A DNA stretch of 64,000 nucleotides from Chloropicon primus. Taxonomy: Eukaryota > Chlorophyta > Chloropicophyceae > Chloropicales > Chloropicaceae. The notes below the pieces were generated by a model. The model ran no database searches and was not told the DNA's origin. It saw only the letters and a program-made list of their open reading frames with translations. The stretch's first letter is position 1. Each line of letters opens with the position of its first letter. The stretch covers positions 783,501 to 847,500 of the forward strand of contig CP060759.1 in the NCBI GenBank assembly GCA_023205875.1, in the 5' to 3' direction. Positions 46,059-53,658 of this stretch are shown here, piece by piece. The translations under genes and the position numbers were made by a program.

Positions 46059-49000
46059 CTAAAAGAAGCCGTTCCTGTACAAGAAGAAGATGACCCCGAG
46101 GCCCATGACTCCGCTTCCGTTGAGCAGCATGTACACAGATACAGTGGATGCTAAAACTTTCATGCAGCCCCGCAAGAAAGTTACCGAGTCGACCTTGGAC
46201 TGGCTTTCTATGAAAAGCCTCCTCGCGAATATCGCATGCATCAGGCGATCCCAAAGAAGCGCTCCGACCACATCAAACGCAAGAATCGTTATCATGGACC
46301 ATCTGAAGCTGTCAGAAGGGAATTTCACGAGCTCGAGGATTGAGTTGAGCGGCGGGATCAGCTCGTAAGCTAGAACAAAAAGCCCGATGCAGCTCATCCC
46401 GAGACTGTGTAAGAGAGGCTTATTCTCGTCCAGCCCGGGCTGGAAGGGCCTTCCCTTGTAATTTACCATCAAGACGCTCACTTGTTGCATGGTCTCAATG
46501 AAGAACACGGTGGTGTTGATCAGATTGGCAGAGAACTTCCCGTGCATCTCCTGCTTGAAGTTGGGATCCATGTAAGACTTCGCCTTTTGAACCGCTATGA
46601 TCATGCACGTGAGATGAATTATGAATTGTCCGAAGAGACTCAGGAACAACGCAGGGCTGAACATGGAAGTCAATGGCCTCACTCCACTGATTTCCTTCAG
46701 CGGCTTCACGTGACTCACAGCCAAATGCGATGCCGTGAGCAGTACACCCGTCGCAGTCATTTGATAATCGCTAAATTTGATGCCATCGAGGTAAAGAACG
46801 GACAAGCTGTAAGATGAGATCAGACTCGTAAGGACCATGATCTGGTTGTTCTGAACACTGGTCACGAGTGTGCAGCGACCTTGCCGGATGATATCGTACA
46901 CGCTGCGAATGGACGGGAACTTGGATGTGAACGGAGCTGCTATCGACGCATCCCCGAGCTTCAGCATGGGGAGCTCTCCATCTTCCAAACCGTCCTCCCG
47001 AGCTGCGAGGGCAGCGGCTGAAAAAGCAAACGAGCCCCCGGCATCAGCAACTTTCTGTTTGCTTTCCTGCTGATATTTCTTCACCACATTCTTCATAGCT
47101 TTGAACTGCGCAAAACTCTCGCCCATCTCTTGAAGCCTTTTCGTCTCGGCCTCGACGTCTTTCATCATTTTCTCCTTCCTTTCTTGAGAATCCTTCGCGT
47201 GCTTTTGTCTTCTCTTCTTCATTTCATCTGCATTCTTCGCCCTCTCTTGCTGGATGACCTTGGCTTTCTCTTCTGCTTCTTTCATTTGCTTTTGAATCCG
47301 GTCAAAGAAACCCAGCTGGCCTGCGTCTTCTTTCTCCTTGCTTTCATCTTTGCCCTCCAATTCTTTGCCCTTGCCCTTGTCCTTGTCCTTGTTACCCTTG
47401 TCGGTATTCAAAGAGCCGAACCCGCTCAGCAACGCAACTCCAACGTGTGCCTGACGGAGTGCACCCACATCGTTCGCTCCGTCGCCGCACATAAGCGTTG
47501 TCATGTTTCGATTGTTCAGCACAGACAGGACTTTCTCCTTGTTTTCAGGGGCCATGCGAGCAAACACTTTGAAGAGGTGGAGAGCCTGCCCCAGGTCATC
47601 CCCATGCTTATCAAAGGCATACTGCAGAACCTTGCCAGATACGCAGAGGTCGTTGTCCTTTGCAAGTTCCTCGACGCCAGAAAGGTCGAAATCACAAACA
47701 GCTGCTTCCGTAGCCGAATTTGTCCACTGCAGGTACGGCTCCTTTTCCATCCTCTGAAGAGTAAGAACTTTCTCTCGGTTTTCTCTGCAGAGCCCGACAT
47801 CACAGGCAACGTGCAAGGCCGTCAGCACGTTGTCGCCTGTGATGATTGCCACGTGATGGTCACTCTTGAGAAGAAGCCTGATAACGTCTTTGCTGTCCTT
47901 TCTCATCAGGCAGCGGAAGGCGATGAATCCAGCAAACTTCAAGTCGGATTCAGCCCAAGCCCTTGGAGCTTTTTGGAACCTATCCTCGCAATCAGACCCC
48001 AAAGAGGAGCCATCATCCAAGCTTGTGATGGGGCGGTAAGCAAGAGCAATTACCCTCATGCCCTCTCTGGCCAACCTCTGGTACGTCGCGTCGTACCAGC
48101 TAGGCTTTGCCTTGCCATTCTTTGACAGCAGAGTCGCAATCATTTCTGGGCTACCTTTGGTGCACACCATGTACTTTGACGATTCTGGGCTCCCACTGAC
48201 CCGCACAATTGTGCTCATCCTCTGCAGCTTGGAGGAGAAGTGATACCGATGAATGATGCGCACACTTTGGTCCTTGCCGAACGCCATCGACTCTTCCGTC
48301 TTCTTCGAAGGAACTGATTTTTGGAGCTCTTGGTCGTACTCCCACCCTATGGATTTCAAAGCTGCACTCTCCACGGGGTCTCCCATAGTCTTCCCGTCCA
48401 CCTGCAGAAGAGAGTGACATCCTGCAATCACTCTGCAGCTCTCCAAGGGAGCTTTGTCCATGGGAATCTTCTCCCCAAACAAGACTGCGCTGCTGGTGGT
48501 GGCACCTGAATCACCCGCGCCTTCAGCCGGAACAATTCCTGTCGCTTCGAGCTGATCCGTGGTGATTGTTCCTGTCTTATCAAAGAAGCAAGCATCAATC
48601 TTTCCTGCAAGAGGAACCCGGAAGGGCTCGGTGCAGAAGATGTTGAGACGGACCAAATGAATCAAGGATGCGTTGACGGCGATGGCCAGCTGCATTGGTA
48701 AATCCGCTGGAACGACGCTGGTCACGATCAGAATGCAGTGAATGAGCAACTCATATCTCGTTCTATTCTTGTCCTCAAACCCCTTTTGGAGCACATAATT
48801 GGAGGCAAAAATAGCAAACACCAGCAGCAAGCAAATCATGTAAACGGACTCTCTAAGGAAATCCCTGTTGGACGCCTTGCTCCCACTGCTCGACAGCTCA
48901 ATCATTCTCACCAATTTACCCTGAGACGATGAAAAACCAGTCCTCAAAACAAAGCACAGGCAACCGCCGTCAGGAGTGGCGAGCTTGGACGAAGAGCTCC

Positions 49001-50426
49001 CTTCAGCTCCTGGAGACTGCTGAAGAATGCTCGTCCCTCCGAACAGGACGTGTATCTTGTCGCTGCCTTTGATATCAAGGTTTCTATCCCAGGTTGTCGG
49101 GTCGTTGCTCATCGCTTCCTTCATTTGTGGCACGCTCTCGCCAGTCAGCGTCGCTTCGTTCATGATTGCTCGCCCGGACAGCAGCAAGCAATCGCACGGA
49201 ACGACCTCCCCACTCGACGTGTTGAAGCGCTTAATGGAAACAATATCCCCTGGCAGCAAGGCTTCCGAGCTCACTTTTTTCCATTGCCCCATCCTGTAGA
49301 CGTGAACCTCCTGAGCCGTGTTCCCCATTCCCCTAATCATCTGGATGTTTTTCAGCCTTGTCACTACGCTGGTGGCCTCAAACCCAAAAACGCTGAAGAG
49401 GCCGAAAAGGGCGTATTTCCAGGCCGAGTCCAGGAGCCAAAGGGCGACGCAGAACACCTGGAAGACGCTCATGGGCGCGAGGAGCTGCTTTGTGTACAAA
49501 TCCATGAAAGTTGGCATGGGAATATGAAACTTGTTCGGCCCGAACCTCTCCTCCGCGGAAGCGACTTCCTTTGCGCTAGAATAGCCCTTGCAGAGCATGT
49601 ACTCCCTGACCTTGAGCCTCTTCGGCATCTGAACCTTCTTGATCTCGCCCTCGCCAAGAACCTCGAACTTGCGCTTGTGGGAGGAGAACCAAAGCACCGG
49701 CTTCCCGTCCGCCTCGTTCTTGTACACCTTGCTCTGCTCCACCTGCACGATTTCAACCGTGCTGTGCGGGTCGCGAGGCACGACTTTGACGTACGCCCCG
49801 TCGCGGAACGAGGAAATTCTCCTGTACTTGACCAAAGTCTTGAAGGAGATGGACCAGATTTGGCAGAGTTCCAAAAGAGCGTGCGCAATGAAGGTCACGA
49901 AAAGGGCGAACACTGCCCAGAAGTCCGGCAGAAACCTCTGCGGGAGCTGAGGCCCGTCCTCCTCATCGTCCCCCCACCCGTCGTCCCAGCTCGCCGCCTC
50001 CGCCTCCTCGGCCTCCTCGGCCTTCTCCATCGCGTCCCCCCCCCCCAGCAGATCATCGCCGCTCAGGTCTTGTGCCACCACCTCCACCTCCTCGTCCTCC
50101 ACAAGCTCTTGCTCGCTCTCCTCAATGTCCCAAGCATCCGAACCGAAGTCCACCCCGTCCGACTTCCTCACCACTTGCGGACCTCTCGCCACATCCCCTG
50201 CCACCCCACTCCCCCCCTCCGTCAGGTTCCCATGCGTGATCTCATACTCCCTCAGGGCTATCTCGTACGGCTGTCCCGCCGTAGCGAAGCACCAACGGAG
50301 GACGAACAAGTACACGACAAGAAGAGGCACGTGCTCCAAGCCCAGCCTCACCCTTTTCCCCAAGCTCAGTCCTGCCCTCCGCTCGTACACCGTCACCTTC
50401 ACCTTCTCCTTCTCCGCCACCGCCAT
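46059..50426 (-). CDS. SPF1: P5A-type P-type ATPase (SPF1/ATP13A1)
   Basis: 1455 aa, one frame, start MAVAEKEK at 50426. N-terminal helices and an acidic insert (EESEQELVEDEEVEVV) precede the P-type core: actuator TLTGESVPQMKE, phosphorylation FFDKTGTITTD with Asp616, nucleotide and hinge MCGDGANDVGALRQAHVGV. TM4 reads VVPADLPMQLA (571-581), against the usual VVPPELPMEL of P5A enzymes. A long Lys/Glu coiled insert (about 1010-1110) matches the P5A arm domain. P5A ATPases sit in the ER and extract mislocalised mitochondrial tail-anchored helices. Uses visibly more A/T-ending codons than its neighbours. Confidence 0.9.
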   Translation of the reverse strand: MAVAEKEKVKVTVYERRAGLSLGKRVRLGLEHVPLLVVYLFVLRWCFATAGQPYEIALREYEITHGNLTEGGSGVAGDVARGPQVVRKSDGVDFGSDAWDIEESEQELVEDEEVEVVAQDLSGDDLLGGGDAMEKAEEAEEAEAASWDDGWGDDEEDGPQLPQRFLPDFWAVFALFVTFIAHALLELCQIWSISFKTLVKYRRISSFRDGAYVKVVPRDPHSTVEIVQVEQSKVYKNEADGKPVLWFSSHKRKFEVLGEGEIKKVQMPKRLKVREYMLCKGYSSAKEVASAEERFGPNKFHIPMPTFMDLYTKQLLAPMSVFQVFCVALWLLDSAWKYALFGLFSVFGFEATSVVTRLKNIQMIRGMGNTAQEVHVYRMGQWKKVSSEALLPGDIVSIKRFNTSSGEVVPCDCLLLSGRAIMNEATLTGESVPQMKEAMSNDPTTWDRNLDIKGSDKIHVLFGGTSILQQSPGAEGSSSSKLATPDGGCLCFVLRTGFSSSQGKLVRMIELSSSGSKASNRDFLRESVYMICLLLVFAIFASNYVLQKGFEDKNRTRYELLIHCILIVTSVVPADLPMQLAIAVNASLIHLVRLNIFCTEPFRVPLAGKIDACFFDKTGTITTDQLEATGIVPAEGAGDSGATTSSAVLFGEKIPMDKAPLESCRVIAGCHSLLQVDGKTMGDPVESAALKSIGWEYDQELQKSVPSKKTEESMAFGKDQSVRIIHRYHFSSKLQRMSTIVRVSGSPESSKYMVCTKGSPEMIATLLSKNGKAKPSWYDATYQRLAREGMRVIALAYRPITSLDDGSSLGSDCEDRFQKAPRAWAESDLKFAGFIAFRCLMRKDSKDVIRLLLKSDHHVAIITGDNVLTALHVACDVGLCRENREKVLTLQRMEKEPYLQWTNSATEAAVCDFDLSGVEELAKDNDLCVSGKVLQYAFDKHGDDLGQALHLFKVFARMAPENKEKVLSVLNNRNMTTLMCGDGANDVGALRQAHVGVALLSGFGSLNTDKGNKDKDKGKGKELEGKDESKEKEDAGQLGFFDRIQKQMKEAEEKAKVIQQERAKNADEMKKRRQKHAKDSQERKEKMMKDVEAETKRLQEMGESFAQFKAMKNVVKKYQQESKQKVADAGGSFAFSAAALAAREDGLEDGELPMLKLGDASIAAPFTSKFPSIRSVYDIIRQGRCTLVTSVQNNQIMVLTSLISSYSLSVLYLDGIKFSDYQMTATGVLLTASHLAVSHVKPLKEISGVRPLTSMFSPALFLSLFGQFIIHLTCMIIAVQKAKSYMDPNFKQEMHGKFSANLINTTVFFIETMQQVSVLMVNYKGRPFQPGLDENKPLLHSLGMSCIGLFVLAYELIPPLNSILELVKFPSDSFRWSMITILAFDVVGALLWDRLMHAIFARRLFIESQSKVDSVTFLRGCMKVLASTVSVYMLLNGSGVMGLGVIFFLYRNGFF

Positions 50427-50701
50427 CGCGAGCACGATCGATCGAGTGAGACCGTCGGTGACCCGTCGTCGCTTGAGGTGGTTTCAGAGAGGAGAGGGGA
50501 CGAGGAAGAGCGGGCGCGCGTTGTGAGTGGAGGGGGAGGGGACAGCAGAGGTGGAAGGAGCGTGTCTCTAGTTCGGTTCCGTTCCTCGTGAGGGAGGCCA
50601 GACCCAGACCCTCTCTCTTGCGAAAGAAGCGACGGGGTGGGGGAGGAATTGGCATTGGAGGAAGAGGGGAAAGAGACGAGACCCAACCTACGACGACGGC
50701 G

Positions 50702-51412
50702 ATGGCGATGTTGAGCAGAGCGGGAGGGTTGGCGATGGCGGCGGGGTGTCGGCACTTAGTGGGCGTGAGATCGATGGCCGACGTTCGCATGACGGGCTGC
50801 CTCGCGTCGTGCGCTGCGACTGGAAGGGGCGAATTCTTTTTCAGCGGATCCCTTGGAAATAGGGGGAGCCTGGGCAGCACGGAGTGGAGCAAGAGCTTCG
50901 GAGGGGCGTCGGCGGCGCGTGGTGGAGGAGCGCTGTTGGGCTGGCCGAAGACTAAGGAGGCGGCGATGCCGTGGCACGCGGGAAACACGGGGTCGCGTTA
51001 CAGTGGATTCGAGGATATCACGATCCGGAGGTATGCCGGGGGTGGCAACGTGCAAGTGGACGGCAAGGAGGAAAAGGAGGAGGGTAAGATGTACAAGTTC
51101 AAGAGAATGTTCCGGAAGTACGGACCCCTCTTCGTTGGATTCTACGGCGGGGTCTACGTTTCCACCCTGGGAGCGATGTACGTGGCTGTCGATCAAGGTC
51201 TGATCGACAGCAAGTTTATCATCGACCTGACGGAGCAGTACGCAGACCTGCTGAAGCAGTATGGGATGGACGGAATATTTAACCACGGCAAGATCGATAG
51301 CAAAGCCGGGTCCTTCGCCATCGCTTGGATTGCTACGAAATTCACGGAGCCGGTCAGGTTTGCAGTCAGCGTGTACTGCGTCCCAAAACTGGCAAGATTT
51401 CTCAAGTACTGA
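50702..51412 (+). CDS. DUF1279 (FAM210-like) membrane protein
   Basis: 236 aa from MAMLSRAGG at 50702. A Ser/Gly/Arg-rich N-terminus of about 100 residues suggests organelle import. The DUF1279 part (about 135-236) begins FKRMFRKYGPLFVGFYGGVY, a membrane hairpin, and ends FTEPVRFAVSVYCVPKLARF, as in FAM210A/B and plant relatives of mitochondria or plastids. Function in this family is poorly defined (mitochondrial translation or structure in animals). Starts 275 nt from the divergent P5A gene and converges on the glyoxalase gene 81 nt away. Confidence 0.72.
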   Translation: MAMLSRAGGLAMAAGCRHLVGVRSMADVRMTGCLASCAATGRGEFFFSGSLGNRGSLGSTEWSKSFGGASAARGGGALLGWPKTKEAAMPWHAGNTGSRYSGFEDITIRRYAGGGNVQVDGKEEKEEGKMYKFKRMFRKYGPLFVGFYGGVYVSTLGAMYVAVDQGLIDSKFIIDLTEQYADLLKQYGMDGIFNHGKIDSKAGSFAIAWIATKFTEPVRFAVSVYCVPKLARFLKY

Positions 51413-51493
51413 GTGTGCCCCCCCAGAGCCGCGACCAGCAGCCCTTAAAACTGTAAAGTAGTCTAGACAAACGATTCTTTTTTAAGCCGAGCG

Positions 51494-52531
51494 TCAGAAA
51501 TTGTCTTTCAGCTCCCGAACCCTGGCAAACACCTTGCCCTCGTCCTGCTCGCTTTCCATGCCGATGCAGCTTTTGAGGTCCGGGTCGCCGCACCGCAGGA
51601 AAGGGTTGGTTTTCAACTCCATCTCCATCGTGGTCGGAACCGTCTTCCTGTCTTGCGCTCGAAGGGATTCGATCTCCCGGTACCTCTCCCTGAGGTCTTC
51701 GTTGCTGGAGTCCACAGTTACCGCGAACTTTGCGTTGGACATGGTGTACTCGTGCGCGCAATACACCGTCGTGTTCTCGGGCAAGTTCGCCGCGAGCTTT
51801 TGCAGGGACTCGTGCATCTGCTTCGGGGTGCCTTCGAAGAGTCTCCCGCACCCCATGACGAACAGAGTGTCGCCGACGAACGCCATCTTGGACTGTGGAA
51901 AGTAGAAGCAAATGTGTCCCACCGTGTGCCCGTCCGTCTGGAAGATCTCCACGGGCTCGCCACCGAACTCAAGTTGGCTCCCCTCGCGAAGCTCGTCCGT
52001 TATCCCAGGAATCCTTCCCTTGTCGCCACCGAAGCCGTACACCTTGCAGTCGAACTGAGACTTCAAGGCCAGGTTGCCGTCCGTGTGGTCCCAGTGATGG
52101 TGAGTCGTCAGGATGCAGTCCAAAGGCAGACCCAGCGCCTGCAACTTGTCCGACACGGGCTTCGCCTCCCCCGGATCAACCACCGCCACCTTGTTGTTCT
52201 TCCACTCGTGGAGGATGAACACGTAGTTATCCTGCAAAGCCTTGACCGTGTACACGTCAATATTCCCGTGCCTCCTCTTCCACTCGTCCTGTCCTTGACC
52301 CGACATGACTCCCGCGAGCCTCTGACTCGTCCCGTGCCCCCTCCTCCCAAGGAAACCCCCTCTGGTCCCCACCCTCAGACCTCCTAACTCCCTTCCTCCT
52401 AACTCCCTTCCTCCTAACTCCCTTCCTCCTAACGCCCTTCCTCCTAAAGCCCGTGATCCTAATGCCCGTGATCCTAAAGCCCGTGATCCTAAAGCCCGTG
52501 ATCCTGACGCAAGTCGTGCCGCTCCAAGCAT
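51494..52531 (-). CDS. GLO2: Hydroxyacylglutathione hydrolase (glyoxalase II)
   Basis: 345 aa. Metallo-beta-lactamase fold with the metal site THHHWDH at 143-149, then TDGHTVGHIC, VGDTLFVMGCGRLFEGT and YCAHEYT; the C-terminal substrate domain includes NPFLRC. It hydrolyses S-D-lactoylglutathione to lactate and glutathione. The first 75 residues are an organelle targeting peptide made largely of a 15-nt tandem repeat encoding SRALG/GRALG/GRELG. Met76 (ATG 52306) just before the catalytic domain could give a cytosolic isoform. No intron. Confidence 0.9.
   Translation of the reverse strand: MLGAARLASGSRALGSRALGSRALGSRALGGRALGGRELGGRELGGRELGGLRVGTRGGFLGRRGHGTSQRLAGVMSGQGQDEWKRRHGNIDVYTVKALQDNYVFILHEWKNNKVAVVDPGEAKPVSDKLQALGLPLDCILTTHHHWDHTDGNLALKSQFDCKVYGFGGDKGRIPGITDELREGSQLEFGGEPVEIFQTDGHTVGHICFYFPQSKMAFVGDTLFVMGCGRLFEGTPKQMHESLQKLAANLPENTTVYCAHEYTMSNAKFAVTVDSSNEDLRERYREIESLRAQDRKTVPTTMEMELKTNPFLRCGDPDLKSCIGMESEQDEGKVFARVRELKDNF
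52380..52514 (-). repeat. 15-nt coding minisatellite, nine units
   Basis: Nine units of 15 nt inside the targeting-peptide part of the glyoxalase II gene. Left units read CCTCCTAACTCCCTT on the plus strand, right ones GATCCTAAAGCCCGT, and the array grades between the two forms. In protein it gives a SRALG, GRALG, GRELG series. Confidence 0.9.
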
Positions 52532-52968
52532 GGCCTAGGGGGGTTGTTGACCCCTCTCTCTTGTCTGCGTCTGCTCTGCTCTGCTCTCTCTCGCTTTCTC
52601 TTGCTCGGGCGAAAATCCTAGAGAGGATAATATTCGTTGAATATTCAGGAAAAAAGTCTGCAGCTTTTGGTCAAGGCAAAGTCGGGTAAGTCGTCGTCGT
52701 GCAGTGGTCGAGGACAGGCGTCGTTTGAACAAGGACGGAATGCATGCACGCATTATCTTTCTGCATCTTTCGTCGTGGTGCTGACCCCGCAACCTTGGAA
52801 ACGGCGTCGTTATTTGTCACCCCTCTCCGCAATCAATCTCTTGGAATCTTTGGACTGACTTTTAGGGGCCTAGCCTATCCATAGTTACAGTGTGACGGGA
52901 GGACGGGGAAGAGAGAGAAAGGGGTTTCGTTGGTTCGTTGACTCGCTACACCGCTATCCAGGATCACC
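52532..52968. promoter_or_regulatory. Divergent glyoxalase II / unknown-217 promoter region
   Basis: No gene supported. A palindromic GAATATTC at 52639-52646 fits the PHR1-binding consensus GNATATNC, but such octamers also occur by chance in coding DNA here. A CTCTGCT-type run lies at 52570-52600. Confidence 0.35.
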
Positions 52969-53622
52969 ATGAACGTGGTGACGATAGACGGGACGCAGGA
53001 GGTGGAGGTGAAGAGGGAGAATGAGGACTTCTACAAGAGCAGGAAGAAGAAGGTGGAGGAGGCCGCGGCCGCGAGCACGAGCGACAGAGCCGGTCCCGGG
53101 ATCGTGAAGGACGCCCCGAGCGGGATAAGCGTGGACCTTACCGGGTTCCGCCCCGTGAACAGGCTTCGAGACAACATAGAGAGCATGTACGCCGTGGAGG
53201 TCCTCAAGGGCGAGGGCATGGGGCAGACGACCCTGAAGCAGACTCACGTGTACATAAGCGTCCAGCCCGAGGTGCAGGCGGACAACAATGGCACGTCGAC
53301 TAAGGCCCGCGTGGTGCGAAGCTTCACCCCCGGACACGGGGGCCAGCCCCACGCCATCAAGAACACCCGAGCCATCTTTGACGACATTGAGCAAACTCTC
53401 GAGTTCGTGGACCACACGAACAAGGAGACCTTCGACAGAAGCCTGGAGAGGGAGGAGTACCTGGACTCCAAGGGGACGGACGTAGAGCGCCGTCGGATCG
53501 TCGGAGAATCGACGTTGAAGCAGATGGAGTTTTTCGCGGAGAGGTGCAAGCACCTCGGTCTGCAGCGGACGCCCGCGCAGATCATGGCTCGAATGATTCT
53601 CTCAGAAGGGATCCAATTCTAA
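52969..53622 (+). CDS. Unknown 217-aa protein
   Basis: Not recognised. A charged helical start (VKRENEDFYKSRKKKVEEAA) is followed by a beta-rich centre (LRDNIESMYAVEVLKGEGMG, HVYISVQPE) and a helical charged end (RRRIVGESTLKQMEFFAERC, AQIMARMILSEGIQF). No signal peptide or membrane segment, no Cys/His metal motif. Well-formed coding with typical GC codon use and ordinary length suggests a conserved soluble protein, maybe algal. Convergent with the ABCA gene, 36 nt apart. Confidence 0.65.
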   Translation: MNVVTIDGTQEVEVKRENEDFYKSRKKKVEEAAAASTSDRAGPGIVKDAPSGISVDLTGFRPVNRLRDNIESMYAVEVLKGEGMGQTTLKQTHVYISVQPEVQADNNGTSTKARVVRSFTPGHGGQPHAIKNTRAIFDDIEQTLEFVDHTNKETFDRSLEREEYLDSKGTDVERRRIVGESTLKQMEFFAERCKHLGLQRTPAQIMARMILSEGIQF

Positions 53623-53658
53623 ATCTATTTTAATTGAACAAGCTGCCGAACCGATGGC

